Origin: Flavobacterium sp. LC2016-01
Lineage (GTDB): Bacteria; Bacteroidota; Bacteroidia; Flavobacteriales; Flavobacteriaceae
DNA length: 64,000 nucleotides
Assembly: GCF_009711135.1 (NCBI RefSeq)
Contig: NZ_WMIC01000001.1
Coordinates: forward strand, 868,001-932,000
Reading direction: 5' to 3'
Part shown: piece after piece, positions 42,883-51,899 of the stretch
Numbering within the stretch: the first letter of the stretch is position 1
Layout of the letters: each line of letters begins with the position of its first letter
Position numbers and translations under genes: made by a program
The notes under the pieces: model-generated
Database searches by the model: none
The model's input: the letters and a program-made list of their open reading frames with translations, nothing else
Told to the model about the DNA's origin: nothing

Positions 42883-44514
42883 ATGAAAACAAAAAAAATA
42901 TTATACTCGGTTCTTTTGATCGCATTACCATTTGTTTGGACTAGTTGCAGTGATCTTTTAGATGTTGAACCCGAAGATCAAATTACAAAAGAAAATTTTT
43001 ATCAGTCAGAAGCCGATTTTCAGGCTGCAACGGGACCGCTTTACAATAAAGTTTGGTTCGATTTTAATGATAAATTTTATTATGGTTTAGGTGACGGGCG
43101 TTCGGACAATTTGTATGCACCGTATTCCGATTATGTTTATCCATTTACAGATTTATCTGAAACAGGACTGACAGGACCTTTAGTTTCTGCCTGGGGATCT
43201 TTATATAATGTTGTACAACAGTCAAACAATGTAATTATTGGTATTTCAGACAGTAATGTAAATACAACTATTAAAAACAAATACATTGCCGAAGCTCGTT
43301 TTATGAGAGGAACTGCTTACTGGTATTTGGCATCGCTTTGGGGTGACGCAATTATTTCTACTGACCCAAGAGAATTGGTTAAAAATCCAATTGTAAATAA
43401 AAGTCCGATGAAAGATGTTTATGAATTTGCGATTCGTGATTTAGAATTTGCAGCAAAATATCTTCCAGAGCAGGCAGGTCAGGCAGGACGTTTGACAAAA
43501 TATAGTGCATTCGGAATGCTTTCTCGTGTTTATTTGTCTTTTTCAGGAGTAAGTGATAACCCAAACAGCGGTACAAGAAAGCAGGAATATCTTGATTTAG
43601 CCAAAAAAGCAGCTGAAAAAGTAATCAATTCTGGTCCATACAAGTTAATGGCCAATTATGCTGATTTGTTTAAAATTGATAATAATAACAATACAGAATC
43701 CATGTTTGCTTTGCAATGGGTTCCAAATGGTGATTATGGAGTGAATAATATGCATCAGGCTTATTTTGCGCTAGGTTCTGATGTTACAGGAGATGATGCG
43801 GCTTGGGGATATTGGACAAGAGCTTCTAATAATATTTTGTATGAGTATGAATCTAAAGATGCCCGCCGAAAAGCAACTTGGATGGGTGATGATGATTTTT
43901 ATCCAGAAATAAACAAATCAAACGGAGGTTATACGGTTGACCATACAAAAGATTTCCTTACTGTGAAAAAAGGTGTTGTAGGTTCTACAAAAGACAACCC
44001 TAAAACAACGCGTATGAATTCAGGTTTAAATACTTATATGTTGCGTTTAGGCGAAGTTTATTTGAATTATGCCGAAGCCGCTTTAGGAAATAATGCTTCA
44101 ACTGCAGATGCTCTTGCAATTAGTGGTGTAAACTTGCTTCGCCAGCGTGCAGGACTTGATCCAAAAGCAACTTTGACTTATGCTGATATTATCCATGAAA
44201 GAAGAGTAGAATTGTGTATGGAAGGACAATATTGGTATGATTTAGTACGTAGATCGTATTACAAACAACAGGAAGTAATAAACTATATAACAGGTCAAAA
44301 CAGAGGAACTATTGTGCCAATTTTGTATGATTCTGCAACAAATACGGTTTCGGTTGATGCTTCAAAAAGCAACAGCACACGTTCGATTGGTGTAATTGAT
44401 GCTACAATTTTTGTACTGCCTTATCCAGAATCTGAATTGGTTCAGAATCCGCTGTTGAGAGAAAATCCAGTTCCGTATCAATTTACAGAAGAGAAAATCA
44501 AAGACTTATTCTAA
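42883..44514 (+). CDS. susD: SusD/RagB-family glycan-binding lipoprotein
   Basis: A 543-aa surface lipoprotein; start at ATG 42883, 13 bp after the susC stop, before the lipoprotein signal MKTKKILYSVLLIALPFVWTSC (an upstream ATG overlaps susC). SusD features: SDLLDVEPEDQITKENFY, TPR-like helices (YIAEARFMRGTAYWYLASLWGD), RLGEVYLNYAEAAL, LRQRAGLDPKA, and HERRVELCMEGQYWYDLVRR. The C-terminal ending differs slightly from the usual NPGY form (LLRENPVPYQF). It forms a lid over SusC and binds the same glycan. Confidence 0.93.
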   Translation: MKTKKILYSVLLIALPFVWTSCSDLLDVEPEDQITKENFYQSEADFQAATGPLYNKVWFDFNDKFYYGLGDGRSDNLYAPYSDYVYPFTDLSETGLTGPLVSAWGSLYNVVQQSNNVIIGISDSNVNTTIKNKYIAEARFMRGTAYWYLASLWGDAIISTDPRELVKNPIVNKSPMKDVYEFAIRDLEFAAKYLPEQAGQAGRLTKYSAFGMLSRVYLSFSGVSDNPNSGTRKQEYLDLAKKAAEKVINSGPYKLMANYADLFKIDNNNNTESMFALQWVPNGDYGVNNMHQAYFALGSDVTGDDAAWGYWTRASNNILYEYESKDARRKATWMGDDDFYPEINKSNGGYTVDHTKDFLTVKKGVVGSTKDNPKTTRMNSGLNTYMLRLGEVYLNYAEAALGNNASTADALAISGVNLLRQRAGLDPKATLTYADIIHERRVELCMEGQYWYDLVRRSYYKQQEVINYITGQNRGTIVPILYDSATNTVSVDASKSNSTRSIGVIDATIFVLPYPESELVQNPLLRENPVPYQFTEEKIKDLF

Positions 44515-44551
44515 TCAGACTGAAAATAATAAATCTAAAAGAAAGATTAAT

Positions 44552-45916
44552 ATGAAATATATTTTAAATAAAAAGTATTGGGCACCCATCGCATTTCTTG
44601 GGATGATGGTCTTTAATATGCTGTTTACTGCCTGCGACAATACTGATGGCGCCAGTAAACAAATAGTAATAAGCAAAGTATTTCTGGAAGATGTAAACTC
44701 ATCTGTTCCCGACAGAGAAGTAACTTTTGCCCGTTTAGGACAGACATTACGTATTGAAGGTTCAGGATTTACAGGACTAAGAAGAGTTTTTATAAATGGA
44801 TATTCAACGTATTTTAATGTGGTATTTGTTTCTGATAATTCAATGATTGTCAGTGTTTCTGCTGATACACCAACAATTGAAGCAGATCCTGCAGCAAGAA
44901 ATACAATTCGTTTTGTAAATGATAATACTGAAACGACTTTCAATTTTGATATTCGCTCAGGAAAACCAGCTATTAATGAAATTTCGAATACAATGCCTAA
45001 TCCAGGAGAAATTATTACGGTTTCAGGTTCTGGTTTGACAGAAGTTAAAAAAGTAGTTTTCCCAGGAAATGTTACTGTAACGACAGGAATTGTTTCAGAT
45101 CCAGATGGTGAATTTTTTACGGTTGCAATGCCAAACGGAGTTTCAGATAATGGAGGTTCATTATATGTTGAAGGTTCAAACGGCGGTGTTTATTCTCCGG
45201 CATATTTCAACTTTAAAAAAGGATTGCTTCTTAATTTTGACGGACAAGGACAGCACGGATATTGGGGAACAGGCACAAGTATGATACAGCCAGAAGATTT
45301 GGAATCAGCAGCAATTGGAACGGGTAATGTTTCTCAAGGGAAATATGTACCGCATCGTCCGGCTCGTATCGCTTCTTTTGATGCTGGAAAAAATCGTCTT
45401 TCAGAAGTTTGGACTGCAGGAAGCGGAGTTGATAACTGGAGAACACAATTAACGCCATACATTCCGGCAAATACACCACTTGATAAAGTAGCATTGCAAT
45501 TTGATGTTTTTGTTCCAGATGCATGGAAAGATTCGGGTTTCTTAAAAGTATGTATGATTAATAACTTTAACGGAGGAGAATGGACAGGCGCTGTTTATAA
45601 TTATGTTCCGTGGATTGTTGATGGAAAATCAGTAGAGTTTAAAACAACTGGTTGGAAAACAGTAACTATTCCGTTAAATAAATTCTACGCATGGTCGAAA
45701 GAAGCTTATACTTTCGAAACTGTTTTGGCATTCCGTGAAGCGGCAACATATCAAAACTTCGGAATGTTTTTCGAAAACTCTGATGTCAAGCTTAAAGATG
45801 TAACAGGAACTGCAAGTGAAGTCGAATTTCCATCAAAAGCAACTTCTGTAAAAGTGTACACAGACAACTGGAGAATAGTTTCTTTAAACACACCAGTTTA
45901 CAACGATTTTAACTAA
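44552..45916 (+). CDS. Surface glycan-binding lipoprotein with IPT/TIG domains (SGBP-B-like)
   Basis: A 454-aa lipoprotein; the signal ends at the Cys in MLFTACDN. Residues about 35-130 and 135-220 are immunoglobulin-like IPT/TIG modules (LGQTLRIEGSGFTGLRRVFING; NPGEIITVSGSGLTEVKKVVFPG). Residues about 225-454 are a glycan-binding beta-sandwich like that of SGBP-B proteins (NFDGQGQHGYWG, ALQFDVFVPDAWKDSGFLKVCM). Proteins in this position extend from the cell surface and capture the polysaccharide for the SusCD transporter. It is 37 bp after susD and 12 bp before the xylanase gene, clearly in one operon. Confidence 0.8.
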   Translation: MKYILNKKYWAPIAFLGMMVFNMLFTACDNTDGASKQIVISKVFLEDVNSSVPDREVTFARLGQTLRIEGSGFTGLRRVFINGYSTYFNVVFVSDNSMIVSVSADTPTIEADPAARNTIRFVNDNTETTFNFDIRSGKPAINEISNTMPNPGEIITVSGSGLTEVKKVVFPGNVTVTTGIVSDPDGEFFTVAMPNGVSDNGGSLYVEGSNGGVYSPAYFNFKKGLLLNFDGQGQHGYWGTGTSMIQPEDLESAAIGTGNVSQGKYVPHRPARIASFDAGKNRLSEVWTAGSGVDNWRTQLTPYIPANTPLDKVALQFDVFVPDAWKDSGFLKVCMINNFNGGEWTGAVYNYVPWIVDGKSVEFKTTGWKTVTIPLNKFYAWSKEAYTFETVLAFREAATYQNFGMFFENSDVKLKDVTGTASEVEFPSKATSVKVYTDNWRIVSLNTPVYNDFN

Positions 45917-45928
45917 AAAAGCATCAAA

Positions 45929-48127
45929 ATGAAATATAAAAATATACTTCCAATAGCTGCCTTGTCATTAATGTTTTTATCATCTTGCGATGATAATTTG
46001 ATGGACTGGGAAAAAGATCCGGAACACGGTGCTATAACAGGCGCAGAGCTTCCATTAGAATTAGTTGAAAAAATAGGCCGTTATGAGCCATTAAAAAACT
46101 ACACCAATTTCGTTCTAGGAAACGGAATTGGAGCAGATTTATACCTGAACGATGCCGCTTACCGCAAAATTGTAAATGAAAATTTTGACGAGGTGACACC
46201 GGGATATGAGATGAAACATGGCGCGATGGTGAATTCAAAAGGAGAAATAAACTTTGCTACAATGGATGCTTTTATTGCTAAAACTAAAGAAGCTGGCTTA
46301 AAAGTTTTTGGGCACACTTTAGTTTGGCATTCGAATCAAAATGCAAGTTATTTGAACAGTATTATTGCGGCAACGGTAATTCCGGGTTCAAGTGGTGCTA
46401 ATATTTTAGATATTGCAGGCTTAAAAAGCGGTGCGTTTACCAACTGGGCAAAAAATAATCCTGGAAAAGGAATTTCGGTAGTTGCAAATTCTGGACTTAC
46501 GAGTACTTCGCAGGCAGTGCAATTACAGTCAAGCGCAACATCTTCAGTAGCGTATAATTTACAGCTGACATCGCCAAATGTTCCTATTAATGCTGCTCAT
46601 AATTATGAACTTTCATTTTATATTAAATCGGATATCGCTGGAAAAGGCCGTATTTCTTTTAATGCATCATTGAATAGTCAATATCCATATAAAGATTGGT
46701 ATGGCACAGGTTCGCAGACAGAAGCTTTTGCAACTACATCATCATGGCAGCAGGTTAAAATTAAGTTGGCTCCAGGCGATTTTAAGGCTGGAAGTACAAG
46801 TTTTCAGTTTAATTTAGATTTAGGTTACTTGCCAAATGTGACGTATTTAATTGACGTTAATACTTTAGCGGTTGTTGATTTAGATGCGCCAGTAGGGGTT
46901 ACTAATTTGGTTGCTAATGGTAAATTCAACACAGATATTAACGGATGGTCTCAATACAATGGTGCCGCTGGTTCTTTGAGTCTTGCAACAGCAGCAAATG
47001 CTTATGAAGGAAATGGTGCTATGAAAGTAGTAAATGCTACAAGTGATGCAGCAAATCAATGGAAAACACAGATTCATTCTGATTTTACTTCTACGCTAGT
47101 TTTAGATAAAGATTATACAATTTCTTTTATGATTCGTTCAGAGGCAACAGGTTCTGTACGCTGCTCTACAACTGGAACAACAGCACATTATCAAGGAGAT
47201 CAGGCAACTTCACCAACTTGGAAACTGATTGAATGGAAGTTTAAAGGAAATGGAACAGAAACTGGATTGAACTTTGACTTAGGAGGAACTGCTGGAACGT
47301 ATTATATCGATAATGTGGTAGTTTCTGACGGAACATCAAGCGGTGGTGCAACTCCTCCAGTTAATATCGATAAAACGGATGCTGAAAAAACAACGATCAT
47401 TGGTAACGCAATGGCTGATTGGATCGCTAAAATGATGGCACATTATAAAACAAGCGTTTTTGCTTGGGATGTTGTGAATGAGCCAATGAAAGAAGACGGA
47501 ACTTTAAGAAACGGAACAGAAGGCGACACAGCAACAGATTATTTCTCTTGGATTAAATATTTAGGAAAAGATTACGCCGTTACTGCTTTTAAGTTAGCTC
47601 GTACAAATGGAAATGCTACAGATAAACTTTTCATCAATGACTACAATCTTGAATCAAGATTAGACAAATGTGACGGTTTGATTGAATATGTGAAATATAT
47701 TGAAAGCAAAGGTGCTACGGTTGACGGAATTGGAACTCAAATGCACATTTCGTTGACAACTGATAAAGATAAAATTGTTCAGATGTTCCAAAAACTGGCA
47801 GCTTCTGGGAAATTGATTAAAATTTCGGAGCTGGATATCAGATTAGGTACTGCTACGCCAACTGTTGAACAACAGGCTTCGCAAGCGGCAATGTATCAAT
47901 ATGTTATTGACATGTACAAAAAATATATTCCGGCAGCACAGCAATACGGAATTACAATTTGGGGTGTTTCAGACAGTGTTAAAGAGCACGAATACTGGCT
48001 TCCAAATGAATCTCCAAACCTTTGGGACGCAAATTATGTTCGTAAACACGCTTACAAAGGAACTGCAGACGGTCTTGCAGGAAAAGATGTAAGTGCTGGA
48101 TTCTCTGGTGAATTAGTAAAGAAGTAA
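45929..48127 (+). CDS. GH10 endo-1,4-beta-xylanase lipoprotein with carbohydrate-binding insert
   Basis: A 732-aa lipoprotein (LSSCDD). The GH10 barrel is split: residues about 40-145 hold the first strands (AAYRKIVNENFDEVTPGYEMKHG; FGHTLVWHSNQ) and 485-720 the catalytic end, with acid/base Glu518 in VVNEPM and nucleophile Glu634 in ISELDIR. Between them, residues about 150-480 form two CBM4/CBM22-like beta-sandwiches (YELSFYIKSDIAGKGRISF; YTISFMIRSEATGSVRC). This insertion design is known for xylanases of Bacteroidota xylan loci. It cleaves xylan at the surface to oligosaccharides for SusCD. The CBM insert lies at an exposed loop, so both halves should still fold. Confidence 0.92.
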   Translation: MKYKNILPIAALSLMFLSSCDDNLMDWEKDPEHGAITGAELPLELVEKIGRYEPLKNYTNFVLGNGIGADLYLNDAAYRKIVNENFDEVTPGYEMKHGAMVNSKGEINFATMDAFIAKTKEAGLKVFGHTLVWHSNQNASYLNSIIAATVIPGSSGANILDIAGLKSGAFTNWAKNNPGKGISVVANSGLTSTSQAVQLQSSATSSVAYNLQLTSPNVPINAAHNYELSFYIKSDIAGKGRISFNASLNSQYPYKDWYGTGSQTEAFATTSSWQQVKIKLAPGDFKAGSTSFQFNLDLGYLPNVTYLIDVNTLAVVDLDAPVGVTNLVANGKFNTDINGWSQYNGAAGSLSLATAANAYEGNGAMKVVNATSDAANQWKTQIHSDFTSTLVLDKDYTISFMIRSEATGSVRCSTTGTTAHYQGDQATSPTWKLIEWKFKGNGTETGLNFDLGGTAGTYYIDNVVVSDGTSSGGATPPVNIDKTDAEKTTIIGNAMADWIAKMMAHYKTSVFAWDVVNEPMKEDGTLRNGTEGDTATDYFSWIKYLGKDYAVTAFKLARTNGNATDKLFINDYNLESRLDKCDGLIEYVKYIESKGATVDGIGTQMHISLTTDKDKIVQMFQKLAASGKLIKISELDIRLGTATPTVEQQASQAAMYQYVIDMYKKYIPAAQQYGITIWGVSDSVKEHEYWLPNESPNLWDANYVRKHAYKGTADGLAGKDVSAGFSGELVKK

Positions 48128-48142
48128 TATTTTTTAATTAAA

Positions 48143-48198
48143 AATAATCCATGACACAAATTCCATTTCGGGTTTGTGCATGGATTATTTGTTTTCTT
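48143..48198 (+). terminator. Hairpin between the GH10 and GH35-like genes
   Basis: The stem AATAATCCATG(a)CACAAA / TTTGTG(c)ATGGATTATT is 17 bp with one mismatch and is followed by a T-rich stretch (TTGTTTTCTTAAATTTTT). It would terminate or attenuate transcription after the xylanase, lowering expression of the next gene. Confidence 0.65.
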
Positions 48199-48218
48199 AA
48201 ATTTTTAAAACAATCAGA

Positions 48219-49847
48219 ATGCAATATTTTCTAAAAACGAGATTTTTTCTGCTTTTTGTACTGTTTATACAGTTTGGATTTTCTCAGGAAAAAATTCCAA
48301 ATCAAAAAAAAAAAGGAAGCAAGACACAGTTAATGGTTAACGGAAAACCATTTATAATTCGCGGAGGAGAATTAGGGAATTCTTCTGCAACTACGATGGA
48401 AAGTATGGAACCAATTTGGCCCAAACTGACGGATATGAATTTAAACACAGTGCTGACACCAATTTATTGGGAATTGATAGAGAAGGAGGAAGGCAAATTT
48501 GATTTTTCTTTGGTCGATGATTTAATTGTCAGAGCCAGAAAAGAGAATTTAAAACTGGTGTTTCTTTGGTTTGGTTCTTGGAAAAACAGCATGTCAAGTC
48601 ACGCACCAGAATGGGTAAAATTAAATCAGAAGAAATATCCAAGAATTAAAGATGATAAAAACAAAAGCCATGAGATCCTGACGCCTTTCAGCGAAAACAA
48701 CTTAACAGCCGATTCGAATGCTTTTCAGAAATTGATGAAACACATCAAAGATTTTGATCAAAAGGAGCAGACCGTCATAATGATTCAGGTGGAGAATGAA
48801 ATTGGAATGCTGCCAACTGCGAGAGATTATTGCTCAGAGGCGAATATTGTTTTTCAGAAAGAAGTTCCAGCTGATTTATTAAAATATTTACAGCAAAACA
48901 AAGAAAAATTAATTCCCGAATTTTTAGAAATCTGGAAGAAAAATGGTTTCAAAACGAAAGGAAATTGGGAAGACATTTTCGGAAAAGGAACTCAAACCGA
49001 TGAAATTTTTATGGCTTGGTATTTTTCGCAGTTTACCAATAAAGTTGCCAAAGCCGGAAAAGAGGTTTACGCATTGCCAATGTTTGTAAACGCAGCTTTG
49101 AATGCGCCAGAAAAAAAACCAGGCGAATATCCGAGTGCCGGGCCGTTGCCACATCTTATGGATGTCTGGAAAGCTGGCGGAACAGCAATTGATTTTCTTT
49201 CGCCAGATTTTTACAATCCAAATTTTAAGCATTGGAATGATTTGTTTACGCGTCAGGGCGACCCGTTGTTTATTCCTGAACATCGTTTTGATGCTTCTGC
49301 GCCGTTCAAAGGTTTGTATGCCATTGGTCATTATGAAGCCATAGGTTTTTCGCCTTTTTCTATTGAATCTGTTGCCGATGCAAAAAAAGAACCGCTTGGA
49401 AAAATTTATGAATTGGTAAAGCAATTAACGCCAATTATTGAAGCAAATAAAGGGCAAGGAAGAATTGACGGGGTTTTATTAGATAAAGAAAATCAGTCAC
49501 AAATTATTCAGTTGGGAAATTATGAATTTACGTTCAAACATGATTATACTTTAAATTGGTCAGATGGTGCCAAGGAAGCAGTTTGGCCAATGACCAGCGC
49601 CATTATTATTGAAATTGCTCCAGACGAATTCTATATTTCCGGCTCCGGAATTGTAGTCACTTTTAAACCTTTAAAAAATAAAGAATTGAATGCAGGAATC
49701 TTAAAAACAGATCAGGGAATTTTTGAAAATGGAGTTTGGAAAACCATTCGCCACTTCAACGGAGATCAAACTCACCAAGGCCGACATATAAGAATTGCTG
49801 TTGATGATTATGAAATTCAGAGGGTAAAATTGTACTCTTATGAGTAA
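48219..49847 (+). CDS. GH35-type beta-galactosidase-like enzyme with DUF5597 C-terminus
   Basis: A 542-aa exported protein (signal 1-22, GFSQ). Residues 35-390 form a clan GH-A barrel: PFIIRGGELGNSSATT, NLNTVLTPIYWELIEKEEG, QVENEIG with acid/base Glu194, and FIPEHRF with nucleophile Glu354. The C-terminal 150 residues match DUF5597. This architecture is that of the Cellvibrio Bgl35A group rather than large GH35 enzymes. It should remove terminal beta-galactosyl (or related) residues from hemicellulose oligosaccharides, so the target polymer of this locus may be galactosylated xylan or xyloglucan-containing material. Last gene of the locus. Confidence 0.8.
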   Translation: MQYFLKTRFFLLFVLFIQFGFSQEKIPNQKKKGSKTQLMVNGKPFIIRGGELGNSSATTMESMEPIWPKLTDMNLNTVLTPIYWELIEKEEGKFDFSLVDDLIVRARKENLKLVFLWFGSWKNSMSSHAPEWVKLNQKKYPRIKDDKNKSHEILTPFSENNLTADSNAFQKLMKHIKDFDQKEQTVIMIQVENEIGMLPTARDYCSEANIVFQKEVPADLLKYLQQNKEKLIPEFLEIWKKNGFKTKGNWEDIFGKGTQTDEIFMAWYFSQFTNKVAKAGKEVYALPMFVNAALNAPEKKPGEYPSAGPLPHLMDVWKAGGTAIDFLSPDFYNPNFKHWNDLFTRQGDPLFIPEHRFDASAPFKGLYAIGHYEAIGFSPFSIESVADAKKEPLGKIYELVKQLTPIIEANKGQGRIDGVLLDKENQSQIIQLGNYEFTFKHDYTLNWSDGAKEAVWPMTSAIIIEIAPDEFYISGSGIVVTFKPLKNKELNAGILKTDQGIFENGVWKTIRHFNGDQTHQGRHIRIAVDDYEIQRVKLYSYE

Positions 49848-49856
49848 ATTTTAGGT

Positions 49857-50001
49857 GACAAAGAGACAAAGAGACAAAGTTGTAAAGGTTTTTTTTAGTC
49901 ACTAAACAATAAACCCGATAGGTTTTAAAAACTTGTCGGGTTTGCTTTATGGATACAGTTTAGAAACCTTTGTCTCTCTGTCTCTTTGTCTCCCTTTACA
50001 A
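49857..50001. repeat. Nested inverted repeat (GAGACAAA) with internal hairpin
   Basis: Left arm 49857-49890 (GACAAAGAGACAAAGAGACA, then AAGTTGTAAAGGTT) and right arm 49964-50001 are imperfect reverse complements containing 7-bp tandem units (GAGACAA). Between them is a hairpin AAACCCGATA ... TTGTCGGGTTT at 49911-49943 that may act as the bidirectional terminator. The right arm touches the stop codon of the DoxX gene. Confidence 0.75.
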
Positions 50002-50427
50002 CTAATCTAAAGAAAAAGAAGTCTTATCAATTGCAGAAAGCGTTAACGCCGCCGCAAAACTGGTAAAAACAGAATAATCTAATGGCGCTTTAATTGAAAT
50101 TGAAAAAGTCATTGTCAATGCAAAAAGCAGCATTAATCCAGCTGTTCCAAGAGCAGCATATTTGGTTTTAAATCCGATAATCAAAAGCAGGCCAAATGTA
50201 ATTTCGAAAAAAGTAGCTAATGCACCTAAAATTCCAGCTAAAGATTTACTAGCAAAAGAATTAAGCGTTTGGGTATAAGCAATAAAATTATCCCAATTTC
50301 CCCACGCTACTCCCGGCGCTCCTGGTGCGCCCCAAAAGCCAAAACGGTCTGCAACTGCAGAAAGCATGGTAATTCCTAAAAAGATTCTTAAAATAAAACC
50401 GGCATTTGATAAGGATATGTTTTTCAT
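50002..50427 (-). CDS. DoxX-family membrane protein
   Basis: A 141-aa four-helix inner-membrane protein; start at the ATG at 50427 (MKNISLSNAGFILRIFLGITML), since a longer frame runs into the HxlR gene. DoxX family features: AGFILRIFLGITMLSAVADRFGFWG and FEITFGLLLIIGFKTKYAALGTAGLMLLFAL. The function is unclear; members have been tied to oxidoreductase complexes and redox stress. It is 43 bp downstream of an HxlR regulator and probably controlled by it. Confidence 0.82.
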   Translation of the reverse strand: MKNISLSNAGFILRIFLGITMLSAVADRFGFWGAPGAPGVAWGNWDNFIAYTQTLNSFASKSLAGILGALATFFEITFGLLLIIGFKTKYAALGTAGLMLLFALTMTFSISIKAPLDYSVFTSFAAALTLSAIDKTSFSLD

Positions 50428-50470
50428 ATTGGACAATTTTTTATGTAAAAGTAAAAAGATGTTGGGTAAC

Positions 50471-50836
50471 TTAAGATGTAAAACCGTTTTCTTTATCTTT
50501 AAAAGCCCATTCTGCCATTGCATGAATTACAGGCATTAAACCCTTTCCAGCTGGGCTCAAGCGGTAGGTTACATAAGGAGGAACGACAGGTTTAGCTTCT
50601 CTGATAACAAGATTATCGGCCTCGAGCTGTTTAAGATGCTGGATCAACATTTTCTCGCTGACGGCAGGAATGGCTCTTTTTAATTCGCTATAGCGTCTGC
50701 TTCCTTCCGAAAGATGATAAAGAATAATAGGTTTCCAATAACCTCCAATTTTTTCCATTACATAGGTAACAGGGCATTTTTCTAAGGCGTACTGCTTGTT
50801 TTCCTGAATTGTTGAAGATTCTTTAATTGCTGTCAT
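50471..50836 (-). CDS. HxlR-family transcriptional regulator
   Basis: A 121-aa winged-helix protein with the N-terminal sensor Cys (EKCPVTYVMEKIGGYWKPIIL), SRRYSELKRAIPAVSEKMLIQHLKQLE and wing YVTYRLSPAGKGL. It is divergent from the NAD(P)H-binding reductase gene, a classic HxlR arrangement for quinone or aldehyde response. It is transcribed with doxX. Half-sites of GTACTT/AAGTAC type in the shared promoter are its likely operator. Confidence 0.88.
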   Translation of the reverse strand: MTAIKESSTIQENKQYALEKCPVTYVMEKIGGYWKPIILYHLSEGSRRYSELKRAIPAVSEKMLIQHLKQLEADNLVIREAKPVVPPYVTYRLSPAGKGLMPVIHAMAEWAFKDKENGFTS

Positions 50837-50842
50837 AGTGCA

Positions 50843-50877
50843 TACTTTAGGGTAAGTACTTGTGTAAAAGTAAGTAC
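50843..50877. promoter_or_regulatory. HxlR operator array (TACTT / AAGTA half-sites)
   Basis: Four alternating half-sites: TACTT 50843-50847, AAGTAC 50854-50859, GTACTT 50856-50861, AAGTAC 50872-50877. They give TACTT-N6-AAGTA and GTACTT-N10-AAGTAC inverted repeats, like the TACT...AGTA sites of characterised HxlR/YodB regulators. They lie between the divergent promoters. Confidence 0.55.
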
Positions 50878-50890
50878 AAATATACCTTTG
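50860..50890 (+). promoter_or_regulatory. Overlapping divergent promoters of hxlR/doxX and the NmrA gene
   Basis: Plus strand: TTG 50860-50862, 20-nt spacer, TACCTTTG 50883-50890. Minus strand: TATATTTG reads from 50884 down to 50877. The two -7 boxes share bases, so the two transcripts compete and one operator can control both. Confidence 0.6.
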
Positions 50891-50917
50891 TTTCAGATAA
50901 TAAAAAAATATACAGTC

Positions 50918-51793
50918 ATGAAAATTACAATATCAGGTTCGTTAGGGAACATCGGGAAACCATTAGTTAAAAAACTTATTGCTGCGGGACATCAGGTAAC
51001 AGTAATTACCAGCAATTCAGATCGAAGCGAAGCAATCGAAGCATTAGGAGCAAAAGCAGCAATTGGTTCTGTGAGCGATGCTGTCTTTTTAGAGAAAACA
51101 TTTGAGGGAGCAGATGCTGTTTTTGCAATGACACCGCCAAACATGGGAGGCAGTAATGTTATAGCGAATACAATAAATGCCGGACATGCTTTTGCTAAAG
51201 CAATTGCTGGTGCTCAAATTGGCAGAGTTGTAATGTTGAGCAGTATTGGTGCTGATTTGCCAAATGGTACTGGTCCTATTGCAGGACTTTACAACATTGA
51301 AAAAATATATGAAAAATTAGAAAATGCTTCGATAACTTTTTTACGAGCAGGATTTTTCTATACTAATTTTTATAATGATGTTCCAATGATAAAAGGCGCC
51401 GAGATTATGGGGGCAAATTATCCTGCATCAACTGTAATTCCTTATGTGCATCCAGAAGATATCGCAAACGCGGCCGCAGAAGAATTGGTAAAAGCAGGAT
51501 CAGGAAAAAATATTCGCTACATTATAAGTGATGTGCGTACTCCAGGTGAGGCTGCAAAAATATTGGGTACAGCAATCGAAAAGCCAGAATTGCCATGGAT
51601 TGAATTTACGGATGAACAATCTTTAAACGGAATGATTCAGGCTGGATTGCCAGAAGAATTTGCCGGCTTATATACTGAAATGGGAACGGGTTTACGCAGT
51701 GGCGCAATCGCAGCTGATTTCTTAAAAAACAAGATTATTGACGGAAAAACAAAACTGGAAGATTTTGCAAAAGAATTTGCTGTAAACTACTAA
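50918..51793 (+). CDS. NmrA-like NAD(P)H-binding protein
   Basis: A 291-aa Rossmann-fold protein of the atypical SDR (NmrA/QOR2) group; start ATG 50918 (MKITISGSLGNIGKPLV). The nucleotide site is GSLGNIG (slightly altered from GATGxxG), then TVITSNSDRSEAIEALGAKAAIGSVSDAVFLEKTFEGADAVFAMTPP and the VHPEDIANAAAEEL motif. Members reduce quinones or sense NADP(H). It is divergent from HxlR, so it is probably induced by electrophiles. Followed by a bidirectional terminator. Confidence 0.85.
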   Translation: MKITISGSLGNIGKPLVKKLIAAGHQVTVITSNSDRSEAIEALGAKAAIGSVSDAVFLEKTFEGADAVFAMTPPNMGGSNVIANTINAGHAFAKAIAGAQIGRVVMLSSIGADLPNGTGPIAGLYNIEKIYEKLENASITFLRAGFFYTNFYNDVPMIKGAEIMGANYPASTVIPYVHPEDIANAAAEELVKAGSGKNIRYIISDVRTPGEAAKILGTAIEKPELPWIEFTDEQSLNGMIQAGLPEEFAGLYTEMGTGLRSGAIAADFLKNKIIDGKTKLEDFAKEFAVNY

Positions 51794-51845
51794 ATCGATC
51801 AAAAGCTAGAATAAAAATTCACTGTTTATTGTAACTTTTTTGAGC

Positions 51846-51878
51846 AAAAAAAGAGACAGCTTATTACTGTCTCTTTTT
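51846..51878. terminator. Bidirectional terminator
   Basis: AAAAAAGAGACAG - CTTATTA - CTGTCTCTTTTT, with A-tract before and T-tract after. It lies between converging genes. Confidence 0.88.
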
Positions 51879-51899
51879 CATTATGATATTGTTAAATTC

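Noticed and set aside
48924..49424. 166-codon ORF antisense to the GH35-like gene
   Set aside because: Antisense frame of a gene with clear catalytic residues; composition not protein-like.
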